Positions 26,218-36,311 of a stretch of 64,000 bases of DNA are shown in pieces. Below the pieces are notes generated by a model, which saw nothing but the letters and a program-made list of their open reading frames with translations, searched no databases and was not told the DNA's origin. Origin of the DNA: Fibrobacter sp. UWB11 (GTDB lineage: Bacteria; Fibrobacterota; Fibrobacteria; Fibrobacterales; Fibrobacteraceae); NCBI RefSeq assembly GCF_900143015.1, contig NZ_FSRT01000001.1, positions 124,001 through 188,000 of the forward strand, in the 5' to 3' direction. Made by a program: the position numbers and the translations under genes. How positions within the stretch are numbered: position 1 is the stretch's first letter; every line of letters starts with the position of its first letter.

Positions 26218-27336
26218 CTATTTATGTGATTCGGCGAGTTCAGTGGCGACTCGCCTAATTTTTTCGGCACATTTTTCCCAAGTAAAATTGCTGACCCATT
26301 CCTTGATTTCAGCATCGTATTTGCCCTTGTCATCAATGGAATTTTCGAGGGCGCGGGCGATGCTTTCGGCAGATTTCGGGTCAAAATACTTGGCGACATT
26401 TCCGCCGACTTCGGGGAGCGACGATGTGTTGGAGCAGATGACGGGAGTTCCGCAGGCAAGCGCTTCTAGCACTGGGAGACCGAACCCTTCGTACAGCGAG
26501 GGCAATACAAAGAGGTCGGCGAGGTTATAAAAACTGACCAAGTCTTCTTGCGAAACCATTCCCGCATGGATTGTGAGGCTTTCGATTCCGAGTTCTTTTT
26601 CGCAAGTCTCTTTGGAGCGACCATCAAAAGCCTTCCCGACGAGCACTAGCCTGCAGTCTTCTTTGCCTTTCATTTGGGCAAAACCTTCCAAGAGCGTGTT
26701 CTGGTTCTTGTGCGGGAGCAGATTCCCGACGTAGAGCAAGATTTTCTTGTCGCGGGGAATATTGAATTTCTCGTACAGGTAGTCGATTTCGCTAGGCGTT
26801 TTTTTGACAAATTCCTTGCCAACGCCAAGGGGAATAACCGTTATCTTGGATTCATCCATCTTGTAGAACCGCAACAGGTCGCGTTTTGTGCTTTCTGAAA
26901 CGGTAATTATCTTGTCGGCGCGTTTGCTTACAAACCAAAAGATGAACTTAAAGTAGAGATGGACTAGCTTGAAAGGCAAGAATTCGGGGTAGATTAAATG
27001 TGTGAGATCGTGGATGGTCACTAGCATCTTGCCGCGGTAGAATAACGGTATGTTGCAGTGCGGAACATGCAATATTTCGGGCTTTTCGCGGTAGAGTGCT
27101 CGGTAGGGAAATCTCAGCTGTTCCTTGTAGCCGTAAATGCTACTGATAAAGGGAATGTGCTTTGGAACGTTGTCGTAAAGTTCTAGTTCCTTGGGGTCGC
27201 CAAGGGCAATATTGTAGCCCACATCCTTGAGCCAATGCTGGATACATGTGCCAATACCGGACTTGTTGACCATGCGGGCGTCTATTGCAACCTTATGGGC
27301 AATTTTATGGGCGGTATCGTTGGCAGTATTGATCAT
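26218..27336 (-). CDS. GT4-family glycosyltransferase
   Basis: A 372-residue GT-B glycosyltransferase resembling mannosyltransferases of the GT4 family. [16 protein letters not shown] is the N-terminal donor-half start, [11 protein letters not shown] begins the second half, and [18 protein letters not shown] carries the EX7E motif followed by SSLPEV. No clear SD lies before the ATG. Its upstream region, shared with the divergent LamG-like lipoprotein, contains repeated GTGTATCAT sites. Confidence 0.87.
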   Translation of the reverse strand: MINTANDTAHKIAHKVAIDARMVNKSGIGTCIQHWLKDVGYNIALGDPKELELYDNVPKHIPFISSIYGYKEQLRFPYRALYREKPEILHVPHCNIPLFYRGKMLVTIHDLTHLIYPEFLPFKLVHLYFKFIFWFVSKRADKIITVSESTKRDLLRFYKMDESKITVIPLGVGKEFVKKTPSEIDYLYEKFNIPRDKKILLYVGNLLPHKNQNTLLEGFAQMKGKEDCRLVLVGKAFDGRSKETCEKELGIESLTIHAGMVSQEDLVSFYNLADLFVLPSLYEGFGLPVLEALACGTPVICSNTSSLPEVGGNVAKYFDPKSAESIARALENSIDDKGKYDAEIKEWVSNFTWEKCAEKIRRVATELAESHK

Positions 27337-27398
27337 TTTAAGGATTCTTGTCGGTCTGTAGAACTTATTTGTACGATGGCAAATTACATTATTTCGTT

Positions 27399-27459
27399 CA
27401 TGATATACAATACAGGTGTATCATAATGTCATAAAATTTTGGCTTAGTGTATCATGATG
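27399..27459. promoter_or_regulatory. Operator-like repeated sites in a divergent promoter region
   Basis: GTGTATCATAATG (27416-27428) recurs as GTGTATCATGATG (27447-27459), exactly 31 bp apart, with a related inverted site TCATGATATACA at 27399-27410. The even spacing of about three helical turns suggests a bound regulator for the GT4 or lipoprotein gene. Confidence 0.4.
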
Positions 27460-27591
27460 ATTAAAAAAGGCTTTTGTAAACTGAAATATACATAAATAGA
27501 GCGGATAAAAAATTGCCAATTGTAGAATTAATTGATAATTTCACTTTTGTAAAGAAAATGAAAAGCTTGTAGGAGCAAAAAAGGAGACAAT

Positions 27592-29277
27592 ATGAGCGGT
27601 AAAATGGTTAAATGGCTTTCAGGTTCCCTGATAGCGATGGGAGCATTCGTTGTTGGATGCTCCGAGTCCAATTCTTCGACCCCATTTGCGGAAACCACAA
27701 ATGACGGTGTTTACATGAAGAATGATGTGAAGCAGATGTGGGCTCGAATCGATGAACGTGGCAGTATCGCCAGTTACTTCGATTCCCTTTCAAAGGAGGA
27801 AGGTGCCCCGGCTATTGGCGTTTCGACACGTTCTAACGTTCGTTGCGCAGCCCCTGCTCTCCAGATGGACGATAACACGCGTTATCTCGACGAACTTGAA
27901 ACCCTCTTTGACGAAGGTGAACAGGTAGAAGGTGTTTGCGGTAAGGCTCTCAAGTTGAGCGACGGTCAGGTTGCTCCGCTTGGCGTGAATTTGATTGATT
28001 CTATGAGTGTTGGAACAGTCGAATTCTGGTTCCGCCCGAACGCAGATTTCTTTGACAAGAATGCAAGAACGCTTCTTGGCAACGATGGCGCCAGAATCCA
28101 TTTCTTCTACAAGGGAGGGGAGCTATTCTTCCAGAAGAATCATCACAACCAGCATTACTATGTAAACGGTAAGGCTGCGTTGAAGGATGACTGGAACTTG
28201 ATCGCTGGTCAGTGGGGAGACGGCTACATGAGCTTGTGGCTGAACGGCGAACTTGTCGGTTACTGGGAGCACGATAAGGGTTATGTGCCTGCCCAGCGCG
28301 CCATTCCGTTCGAAAACCTCGTGGTGATTGGTTACAAGTCCAGTTGCTGCATGGAAGGTCCGGGCCAATACGAATCTATGACGACATCGGGTTCTTTCGA
28401 CCAGTTCCGTATTTCGAATATCGCTCGTTACGCCTTGCCGGATTCTTTGATTGCTAAGGATACTACGGAGGAAAAGAAGGAGACTCCGGAAGTAGTACCA
28501 GAGAAGAAGGAAGAAGAAAGAACCTGCAAGGCGTCAGCTCTTAAGATGGACGACAATACCCTCTATTTGGACGAACTTGAATCCGATTATGAATCAGGAA
28601 CGTTGGTAGATGGTGTTTGCGGCAAGGCGGTTTCCTTGAAGGATGGCGAAAACATCCAGACGGGTATCAACTTGATTGATGAAATGGCTGCTGGTACCGT
28701 AGAATTCTGGTTCCGCCCGAGTGACGAATTCGACCTGAATACTGCACGTACTCTTCTCGGTAACGATGGTGCCCGTCTCCATTTCTTTGTGAAGAACGGC
28801 GAACTCATTTTCCAGAAGAATCATCCGGACATCCATTACTATGTTAAGGGTGCTGTTACGCTCAAGAAGGATTGGAACCTGATTGCCGGCCAGTGGGGCG
28901 ATGGCTACATGAGCCTCTGGGTCAACGGCGAAATGGTTGCAAGTAAGGTTCATGCTGAAGGTTATGCTCCGTCTACCCGTTCGTATGAATTCGAAAATCT
29001 CATTGTGATCGGTTATAAGTCTTGGTGCTGCATGGAAGGCCCGGGTCAACATTCTTCGATGACGACTTCCGGTGATTTCGACCAACTCAGAATTTCTAAC
29101 ATCCCGCGATACGAAGTGAAGGTGGAAGAACAAAAGCAAGAAGAAAAGGACTCGGTTAAGATTCTTGTCCCTATCGATGTTGATACTACTGTTGTGAAGA
29201 TTGACTCTATTGCTGGTAATGATACTACCATAGCAGTGGTTGACTCTCCTGTGGTTGATACTACGGAATCTAAGTAG
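27592..29277 (+). CDS. Lipoprotein with two LamG-like domains
   Basis: A 561-residue lipoprotein (lipobox FVVGC). Two tandem domains of about 200 residues (about 80-285 and 305-500) are near copies of each other, each with MDDNTxYLDELE, GTVEFWFRP, ARTLLGNDGAR, DWNLIAGQWGDGYMSLW and SCCMEGPGQ. The EFWFRP and WNLIAGQWGDG segments are typical of concanavalin A-like LamG folds, which often bind glycans. The C-terminus is a valine/aspartate/threonine-rich tail with VDTT repeats. AAGGAGA lies 5 nt before the ATG. Surface glycan binding is inference. Confidence 0.82.
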   Translation: MSGKMVKWLSGSLIAMGAFVVGCSESNSSTPFAETTNDGVYMKNDVKQMWARIDERGSIASYFDSLSKEEGAPAIGVSTRSNVRCAAPALQMDDNTRYLDELETLFDEGEQVEGVCGKALKLSDGQVAPLGVNLIDSMSVGTVEFWFRPNADFFDKNARTLLGNDGARIHFFYKGGELFFQKNHHNQHYYVNGKAALKDDWNLIAGQWGDGYMSLWLNGELVGYWEHDKGYVPAQRAIPFENLVVIGYKSSCCMEGPGQYESMTTSGSFDQFRISNIARYALPDSLIAKDTTEEKKETPEVVPEKKEEERTCKASALKMDDNTLYLDELESDYESGTLVDGVCGKAVSLKDGENIQTGINLIDEMAAGTVEFWFRPSDEFDLNTARTLLGNDGARLHFFVKNGELIFQKNHPDIHYYVKGAVTLKKDWNLIAGQWGDGYMSLWVNGEMVASKVHAEGYAPSTRSYEFENLIVIGYKSWCCMEGPGQHSSMTTSGDFDQLRISNIPRYEVKVEEQKQEEKDSVKILVPIDVDTTVVKIDSIAGNDTTIAVVDSPVVDTTESK

Positions 29278-29300
29278 TCTTTAAATAAATCTTGCAAAGG

Positions 29301-29325
29301 TCCCGGCTTTCGAGCCGGGATTTTT
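29301..29325 (+). terminator. Terminator after LamG-like lipoprotein
   Basis: TCCCGGCT (29301-29308) and AGCCGGGA (29313-29320) with a 4-nt loop, then TTTTT. Confidence 0.9.
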
Positions 29326-29345
29326 CATTTTACTAAATTGCTAGC

Positions 29346-32300
29346 ATGGCGTTCGTTCATTTACAGACTCATTCTGAATTTTCGATTTTGCAGGCTTCGG
29401 CCCGACTTGATGATATTTTGGCGGCTGCCGCAGCAGAAAATGCACCTGCCGTTGCGTTGACGGACCATGGTGCCATGTTTGGAATTTTGGAAATCCAGAC
29501 ACGCGGAAAAGATTTGAACAAAAAGCGTAAGGAACAGGGACTTCCACCGGTCAAGACCGTTTATGGTTGCCATATTTACGTGGATACGCCGAGTGCAAGC
29601 CAGAAAGATCCTACGACTTTTGAACGATTGACGCTCCTTGTCGAAAACGAAAAGGGCTATTACAACCTGCTCCGCATCGTGAGTTACCGTTACGAAGATG
29701 GGGACCGCTGGGCAGAAATTCCGTCTGTGCCGCTGGATACGATTGAGCAGTTCAAGGAAGGTATTATCGCTATTGCAGGCGATTTCTTTAGCCGCTATGG
29801 GCAGAATGTAGCTTCGGGGCGCGATTCACTTGCGCTCGAATACATGGACCGCCTGAATCAGATTTTTGACCACGACCATCTGTACATTTCTGTTTGCGAT
29901 AACGGGATTCCGCAGCAAAAGCGCGTGAATGAATTCAACGTGGAACTCGCAAAGAAGTATGGGCGAGAAGTGGTTGCGGTGGGCGATGTCCATTACATCA
30001 AGCCCGAAGATGCCACTGCGCACAAGATTTTGCGTTGCATTTCGCTCAAGGTCACGCTGAACGGTTTCGAGGACAAGCGCTTCCCCACCGAAAAGTTCTA
30101 TTTCCGCTCTGAGAAAGAAATGGTGGAACTGTTCGGGCACATCCCGGGCGCTATCGAAAATACGGTCAAGATTGCCGAACGCTGTAACTTTACCGTGAAA
30201 ACCGGTATCGGTGACGAGTTCTGGCCGCGTTTCAAGATTCCCGATGAGTTCCTTTCTTCGGACGAATACCAGAATATCAAATCCATCATGAAGGCGGAAT
30301 ACGATGCGGAATATCCGGTCGTTTACGAGCGTGAAATCAAGGGTGTCATCAAGGATCGCAAAAAGAAGGTCAAGGCAAATTACTGTACCGAGAAGGGTAT
30401 TGCCGAAGATGCGCTGACCGATGCGGACAATGCCGAAATCGACCGCTTGTCGCAGCCGGAATTTTTTGATGAAGATGACCAGAAAGCTTTGAAGAAGAAT
30501 GTGCATCGCTGGTGCAAACCGGGGGGCGATGCCGACATTTACATCACGCATCTTTGCAATGAACGCTTAAAGTGGCGATTCCCCGACGAAGATTTCAAGT
30601 TCCCGGCTCACGAAACGAACGTGGGCAAGCGCATGTACAAGGAACTCAACTGTATCCGCAACATGAACGTGGCGGGCTACTTGCTCATTGTGTGGGACTT
30701 CATCAACTGGTCTCGTGAACACGGCATTCCCGTGGGCCCGGGGCGTGGTTCTGCTGCTGGTTCCTTGGTCACTTACATCATCGGTATTACCGACATCGAC
30801 CCGCTTACTTTTGACCTCCTTTTTGAACGATTCCTGAACCCGGAACGTGTGTCCATGCCGGATATCGATACGGACTTTGCGGACCGTGACCGCGGTCGCG
30901 TGATCCAGTACGTGACGGACAAGTATGGCAAGGAGTGCGTGGGCCAGATTATTACCTATGGTATGCTCAAGTCGAAGGCGGTGATTACGGACGTTGCGCG
31001 CGTGCTCGGGATTCCGCCTGCCGAAGCGAAGGGCATTACAAAGCTCTTCCCGCAGCGCACGTTGAACTTTAGCTTAAAGCAGGCCTGGACGGGTAAGGAC
31101 AAGAAGGGCAATAACCTGGAAGACGGTTACAGCCCGGAACCGTTGCAGGCGATGATTGGCAGCCGTGCAAGCTACCAGAACCTTTGGGACGTTGCCAAAA
31201 GACTTGAAGATTTGCCGCGCCAGACGGGCGTGCATGCTTGCGGCGTGGTGATTACGCCGACTCCGATTTACAACCTTGCTCCTTTGTACCGTGCAGCTCC
31301 GGAAGATACGCCGGTGGTGATGTACGATAAGCACTACGCCGAAGACATCGGACTTTTGAAGATGGACTTCCTTGGGCTTATCAACTTGTCCATCATTCAA
31401 GATACGGTGAAGATGGTCGAACAGAACCGCAACATCAAGCTTGTGATGAACAAGATTCCGATTGATGACAAGGCTACGTTCGAACTTTTGGGCAAGGGCC
31501 TTACGACGACGGTGTTCCAGTTCGAATCTCCGGGTATGCAGAAGTACCTGCGCGAACTGAAGCCGACACGAATCTTTGACCTTATCGCTATGAACGCCCT
31601 GTACCGACCGGGGCCGATTGACCAGATTCCGCACTTCATTGCCCGTAAGAACGGCAAGGAAGAGATTGACTGCTATCATCCGGACTTGGAACAGGTGCTT
31701 GGCGAAACGTATGGCGTTATCGTGTACCAGGAACAGGTGATGAAGCTCGCTCAAATTTTGGGTGGCTACTCGCTGGGCGGCGCTGACAATATTCGCCGTA
31801 TCATGGCTAAGAAGATGCCGGAAAAGATGGCAAAACTCGAACCGGAGTTCTTCCAGAAGTGCTTGGACAAGGGCTACGACAAGGCCATGATCCAGAAGGT
31901 CTGGGATGCCGTGCTTCCGTTCTGCGGATACGCATTTAACAAGAGCCATGCTGCTGCTTATGCTTACGTGGCTTACCAGACGGCGTACCTCAAGACGCAT
32001 TACGGTCCGGAATACATGGCCGCATCCATGACTTCCAAGATGGGCAAGACCGAAGATACGGTGACCATCATTTTGGAATGTAAGCGCCTCGGCATCGAAG
32101 TCTTGTCGCCGAACATCAATACGTCTTTGGGCGTGTTCTCTGCCAATACGAAGGGCCAAATTCTTTACGGTCTCGCGGGTATCCGCAACGTGGGTATCGC
32201 TGTCGTCGAAGACGTTGTAGCGGAACGCGAACGCCGTGGCATTTACAAGGATATCTTTGATTTCTGCAAGCGCGTGACGGAATACCAGGCGGCGCAGCCG

Positions 32301-33203
32301 GAAAAACGTCCGCCGCTCAACAAGAAGGTCTTGGAATGTTTGATTATGGCGGGCGCCTTGGATGATTTGCCGGGGAGTCGTGCTGTGCAATGCGCTACGG
32401 TGGACCGCGCTTTGGAAGTTGCTATGCGCAGTCAGGAAGACAAGGTGAAGGGGCAGGTATCGCTCTTTGATTTGGGTGGTGCTGCAGCCATGCCGAATAC
32501 GGCCGAAGTCTTGGAAGAAGCCGAAGAATGGACGGCCATGGAAATGCTCAACAAGGAACGCAGCGTGCTTGGGCTATTCCTTTCGGGCCATCCGCTTGAT
32601 GAGTTCCGTCCCGAACTGATGGGCTTTACGAGTTGCTCGCTTTCGGAGGACGAAATCGTGCGCCATGTGGGCGAAACGGTCGTTGCTGGTGGCGTGGTTA
32701 TCCGCATGCGTTCCATCGAAACAAAGCGCGGCGATACGATTGGCTCGGGCGCTATCCAGGACTTCCATGGTGAAGTTGAAATGTTCTTCAAGAAGGATGT
32801 GTGGGAACGTTTGCGCGATACGGTCTCGATTGATGACCGTGTGCTTGTGAAGGGCGTGCTTGAACAGCAGCGTGACCGCGATGGTTACCAAATTATCGTC
32901 GAAGAAGTTATCCAGCTTGACCGCGTCCGCTGCGATATGGTAAGCCATATTCACGTATCGCTTTACTCGGGAATGCTTACAGACGAGTTCTTGGACAAGC
33001 TTGAAGTCGAAATGAAGACCAATTTGGCCGATGAATACACCCGAGGATGCGAATTTGTGTTCCATTTGGAGACAGAATCGGGTTACGAGCATGTCGTTCT
33101 CTTAAAAAAATATAAAGTTGTATATACTCAGGAATTGTTGCAGTGGCTCAGGACCGATTTGGGTGCACTGAAGGTTTGGGTATCGAATCGTGCAAAACGT
33201 TAA
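29346..33203 (+). CDS. dnaE: DNA polymerase III alpha subunit
   Basis: A 1285-residue replicative polymerase. The PHP domain opens with HLQTHSEFSILQ, the palm carries GPGRGSAAGSL and the catalytic PDIDTDF near residue 505, YQEQVMKLAQILGGYSLGGAD and FNKSHAAAYA follow, and QVSLFDL near residue 1037 fits a sliding-clamp-binding motif. The OB domain and a C-terminal tau-type region complete it. A lysine- and acid-rich stretch of about 80 residues near 325-410 has no counterpart I recall in E. coli DnaE. No good SD is seen. The last 14 nt overlap lpxB. Confidence 0.95.
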   Translation: MAFVHLQTHSEFSILQASARLDDILAAAAAENAPAVALTDHGAMFGILEIQTRGKDLNKKRKEQGLPPVKTVYGCHIYVDTPSASQKDPTTFERLTLLVENEKGYYNLLRIVSYRYEDGDRWAEIPSVPLDTIEQFKEGIIAIAGDFFSRYGQNVASGRDSLALEYMDRLNQIFDHDHLYISVCDNGIPQQKRVNEFNVELAKKYGREVVAVGDVHYIKPEDATAHKILRCISLKVTLNGFEDKRFPTEKFYFRSEKEMVELFGHIPGAIENTVKIAERCNFTVKTGIGDEFWPRFKIPDEFLSSDEYQNIKSIMKAEYDAEYPVVYEREIKGVIKDRKKKVKANYCTEKGIAEDALTDADNAEIDRLSQPEFFDEDDQKALKKNVHRWCKPGGDADIYITHLCNERLKWRFPDEDFKFPAHETNVGKRMYKELNCIRNMNVAGYLLIVWDFINWSREHGIPVGPGRGSAAGSLVTYIIGITDIDPLTFDLLFERFLNPERVSMPDIDTDFADRDRGRVIQYVTDKYGKECVGQIITYGMLKSKAVITDVARVLGIPPAEAKGITKLFPQRTLNFSLKQAWTGKDKKGNNLEDGYSPEPLQAMIGSRASYQNLWDVAKRLEDLPRQTGVHACGVVITPTPIYNLAPLYRAAPEDTPVVMYDKHYAEDIGLLKMDFLGLINLSIIQDTVKMVEQNRNIKLVMNKIPIDDKATFELLGKGLTTTVFQFESPGMQKYLRELKPTRIFDLIAMNALYRPGPIDQIPHFIARKNGKEEIDCYHPDLEQVLGETYGVIVYQEQVMKLAQILGGYSLGGADNIRRIMAKKMPEKMAKLEPEFFQKCLDKGYDKAMIQKVWDAVLPFCGYAFNKSHAAAYAYVAYQTAYLKTHYGPEYMAASMTSKMGKTEDTVTIILECKRLGIEVLSPNINTSLGVFSANTKGQILYGLAGIRNVGIAVVEDVVAERERRGIYKDIFDFCKRVTEYQAAQPEKRPPLNKKVLECLIMAGALDDLPGSRAVQCATVDRALEVAMRSQEDKVKGQVSLFDLGGAAAMPNTAEVLEEAEEWTAMEMLNKERSVLGLFLSGHPLDEFRPELMGFTSCSLSEDEIVRHVGETVVAGGVVIRMRSIETKRGDTIGSGAIQDFHGEVEMFFKKDVWERLRDTVSIDDRVLVKGVLEQQRDRDGYQIIVEEVIQLDRVRCDMVSHIHVSLYSGMLTDEFLDKLEVEMKTNLADEYTRGCEFVFHLETESGYEHVVLLKKYKVVYTQELLQWLRTDLGALKVWVSNRAKR

Positions 33204-34356
33204 CGAAGATAATTCTCCTTATATCCTCTTCTGTGCAGGAGAGGATTCCGGCGACATGATTGGTGCCGAGATGGTCGCGACCGCGGTTGACCTTGGTTTT
33301 AAGGTTATTGGTGTCGGCGGACCGTTGATGCAGGAGAAAGGGCTTCTTCCCTTGTGGGATTACAACGATCTCCCTGTTTCGGGAATGGGCGATGTGGTTC
33401 CAAAGTATTTTTCGTTAAAGAATATTTTTGAAGTTTTGAGTGATGCCGCGGAATCGAAAAAGTGCTTGGGCATCATCGCTATCGATTATCCGGGTTTTAA
33501 CATGCGACTTGCTTCCCTTGCTAAAAAGTGGGGGAAACCCATGCTTTATGTGGCGCCTCCGCAAGTGTGGGCATGGAAATCCAAGCGGGCTAGTGTGTTC
33601 AAGCAGGCAAGCAATATTCGTTTGGCTGTGTTCTTTGACATCGAAGCTCTTGCTTACAAGCGGATGGGGTGCGAAACGATTCGACTCAAGCATCCGATAA
33701 CGAGTTGGAAGTTCGATTGTGTGGAACCTAAATCCGACATGTTACTTTTGCCGGGAAGCCGCCGTGCGAGTGCTTTGCGCAATTTGCCCTCGTTTATTAC
33801 GGTTGCCGAAAAATACCGTAACGTGTGGGCTGAAAATAACATGGGCCCGATTCCAGATGTTGTCGTTGTGGCTTCAAGAGAACATTTGGAAGTTCCGCTA
33901 TTGGTGGCGCTCGAAAAACTTTATGACGGACGTTTGCCGAGTTGGTTAAAAGTTGTGGTGGCTCCGAAACGTTTAAGTGACCGATTGAATTTTTATTCGG
34001 CATATTCGGCCGCGCTCACTTCATTTGGAACGAGTACGCTTGAAATGGCGTGTGCCGGAATTCCGTTTGCTGCATGCGTTGTGCCGGATTTCTTGACATA
34101 TGCGATGGGAAAAATCTTGGTCAAGTCCGAATTCCTGTCGCTCCCGAATGCCATTTTCGGCTGCGGTGTGACTCCGGAATTTATCATTCGCCATAAGATG
34201 AACGATCGAATGGCTGAATCTATTGTTGATGCGTTGTTCCAGCAAGATATCGGAACCGTAGACGAAATTGCAATCCGTCTACGTAAAATTCTGGATGTCG
34301 GTAAGACCTCTAGCGAACTAGTGTCTGAATTTCTTGCTCAGTTCCTCAAGCGTTAA
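33190..34356 (+). CDS. lpxB: Lipid-A-disaccharide synthase
   Basis: A 388-residue GT19 enzyme that joins UDP-2,3-diacylglucosamine and lipid X on the cytosolic face of the inner membrane. FCAGEDSGDMIGAEM, GVGGPLM, IDYPGFNMRLA, PPQVWAWK, LLPGSR and FGTSTLEMA are characteristic. The start is GTG 33190, inside the end of dnaE. Its last 39 nt overlap the 3-prime end of mutL on the other strand. Its presence indicates a lipid A-containing outer membrane. Confidence 0.93.
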   Translation: MQNVNEDNSPYILFCAGEDSGDMIGAEMVATAVDLGFKVIGVGGPLMQEKGLLPLWDYNDLPVSGMGDVVPKYFSLKNIFEVLSDAAESKKCLGIIAIDYPGFNMRLASLAKKWGKPMLYVAPPQVWAWKSKRASVFKQASNIRLAVFFDIEALAYKRMGCETIRLKHPITSWKFDCVEPKSDMLLLPGSRRASALRNLPSFITVAEKYRNVWAENNMGPIPDVVVVASREHLEVPLLVALEKLYDGRLPSWLKVVVAPKRLSDRLNFYSAYSAALTSFGTSTLEMACAGIPFAACVVPDFLTYAMGKILVKSEFLSLPNAIFGCGVTPEFIIRHKMNDRMAESIVDALFQQDIGTVDEIAIRLRKILDVGKTSSELVSEFLAQFLKR

Positions 34357-36261
34357 GCGCATCAGAGTGGGGCTTCCGAAGGGGGACTTGAGCGGGTCCT
34401 GCGTAATCATCAGCTGGCTTACGAGTGCCGTAATTTCTTCGGGCTTGAGCTTATCGCCTGCCTGGTATGCGTTTGTTTTTGCCCAAGATTTTGCAATTGC
34501 TTCCTGGAACTTGACCATATCATTCTTGGTATCGTTTTCGTCGACATCGTTCAAGAAATCGTGAACGGCTTTGGCGGCACGCGAAAGCGGAAGTGCACTT
34601 GGGATGGAACGAATCTGGAAGGTGTCACCGCCAAATGGCTCGACAAAGAAGCCTAGCTTGCGCAGTTGATCATCGACGTTTCGGAATATTTCTTTTTCTT
34701 GTTTAGAAAGGTCGATGAGCTCGGGGAACAAGAGTTCCTGACTGTCTTGAGCGATGTTGTTCTGGAGCGATTCCATAGCTTGTTCGAAGAGCACGCGTGT
34801 ATGGGCTGCGTGCTGGTCGATAATCAAGAGACCGTTGGAATCTTCGCCAGCGATATACGTGTTTGCAATCTGGAAGAACGAAGGCGGGGCCCACGGCGTT
34901 TCACGCGGTGGTTCAGGCTTGGTGTGGTCCGGTTCCAGCGAAATAATCTTGCCGTATTCGGGGAGCGAAAACAGGTCTTGAACGTCATCGCTTACGTCGT
35001 ATTTAGACTTCTTGTCCGAAAGCGTATTCGCGGCACTTGCGGACTTTGCGTATGGCTTATTAGCAGATGTGTTTGCAGGGGTAATGCCTGCATAATTTGT
35101 TTTCGCGAATGGATTTTCCCACGGCAAGTCGTTTTGTGGCTGTGTCGGTGCGGCTGGTGATGCAAACGAAGGCTGCGCGGGCGTTTCAGCCATTGTGGAG
35201 CGCATAGGCGTTGTTTGCGGGGCCGCTGCCGGGCCTCCCATAAGTTCGTCGCTCAAGTCGATAAATGGCGAATTTGCTTCCAAATCCCGAGTAAACGTAT
35301 CGCGAATGGCATGCGTCACGACGAGGAATACCAAGTTTCCGTTCGCAAAACGGACTTCACGCTTTGCCGGGTGCACGTTGATATCGAATTCCATGTCCGG
35401 CATGTCGAGGAAGAGCACCGTCACAGGCTTGCACTGCGCTCCGTATGGCTCGTAGGCTTGAGAAACTGCCTTGCTTACCATCTTGTTTTCGATGGGACGG
35501 TTCCTCATGAAAAGGAATTGGTGGTTGCGCTTGCCGTTTGTCTCAGTGGTGGGGGAGATGTAGCCCGAAACATGGACGCCCGCTTCGGTGTAGTCGACGG
35601 GCAATAAACTTTTAGCCACTTTGGAACCAATGGCTTCGGCAATGCGGCTGCGGAGCTCTCCGGGAACGCCTGTAAAGACCGTCCTGTCGCCAACTTTATA
35701 GTCAAAACGGATTTCCGGGTGCGAAATGGCTGTTTTTAAGACAATGTCTAAAATGCGGGAGCACTCGGAAGTTTCACTGCCGAGGAATGTGCGGCGTACG
35801 GGCGTGTTGTAGAACAGGTCTTCGACAAGGAATGTCGTGCCTCGGCTTGTCTGGATATCTTCTCTTTCGATGACCTCGCCACCCTTTACGACGATACGGC
35901 CACTTTCGCCATCTTGTGTGGCGCTTGTAATCGTTAATTTGGATACAGCGGCAATAGAGGCGACTGCTTCACCGCGAAAACCATTTGTCTGGAGGTGAAA
36001 TAAGTCGTCTGCATTTGTTAGTTTGGATGTAGTGTGGCGCAAAAAACAGAGTTCCAGGTCGGCACTACCCATGCCTTTACCGTTGTCTGTAACTTGGATT
36101 TTTTTCTTTCCACCTTGTTCAATTTGGACTTGAATTCGGGTTGCTCCGGCGTCAATTGCATTCTCAATAAGTTCCTTAACAGCCGATGCTGGACGTTCTA
36201 TGACCTCGCCAGCAGCAATTTTATTGATGATTTCGTCGGATAAAAGGTGAATTTCAGCCAT
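34318..36261 (-). CDS. mutL: DNA mismatch repair protein MutL with altered endonuclease site
   Basis: A 647-residue MutL. The N-terminal GHKL ATPase is intact (EVIERPASAVKELIENAIDAGA, DNGKGM, GFRGEAVASI). After a Pro/Ala-rich linker, the C-terminal domain keeps the shape of endonuclease-type MutL but not the metal ligands: DQHAAHT (482-488) replaces DQHAxxE, AKTNAYQA (594-601) replaces ACxxAIKA, and SPFGSP (626-631) replaces CPHGRP. It is therefore probably nuclease-dead, like E. coli MutL. The gene ends in a 39-nt convergent overlap with lpxB. Confidence 0.93.
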   Translation of the reverse strand: MAEIHLLSDEIINKIAAGEVIERPASAVKELIENAIDAGATRIQVQIEQGGKKKIQVTDNGKGMGSADLELCFLRHTTSKLTNADDLFHLQTNGFRGEAVASIAAVSKLTITSATQDGESGRIVVKGGEVIEREDIQTSRGTTFLVEDLFYNTPVRRTFLGSETSECSRILDIVLKTAISHPEIRFDYKVGDRTVFTGVPGELRSRIAEAIGSKVAKSLLPVDYTEAGVHVSGYISPTTETNGKRNHQFLFMRNRPIENKMVSKAVSQAYEPYGAQCKPVTVLFLDMPDMEFDINVHPAKREVRFANGNLVFLVVTHAIRDTFTRDLEANSPFIDLSDELMGGPAAAPQTTPMRSTMAETPAQPSFASPAAPTQPQNDLPWENPFAKTNYAGITPANTSANKPYAKSASAANTLSDKKSKYDVSDDVQDLFSLPEYGKIISLEPDHTKPEPPRETPWAPPSFFQIANTYIAGEDSNGLLIIDQHAAHTRVLFEQAMESLQNNIAQDSQELLFPELIDLSKQEKEIFRNVDDQLRKLGFFVEPFGGDTFQIRSIPSALPLSRAAKAVHDFLNDVDENDTKNDMVKFQEAIAKSWAKTNAYQAGDKLKPEEITALVSQLMITQDPLKSPFGSPTLMRLTLEELSKKFRH

Positions 36262-36311
36262 TTTCGCTTTTATATGTAGCTAATTACGTATGCTATTTGT
36301 TATTTGATTGC

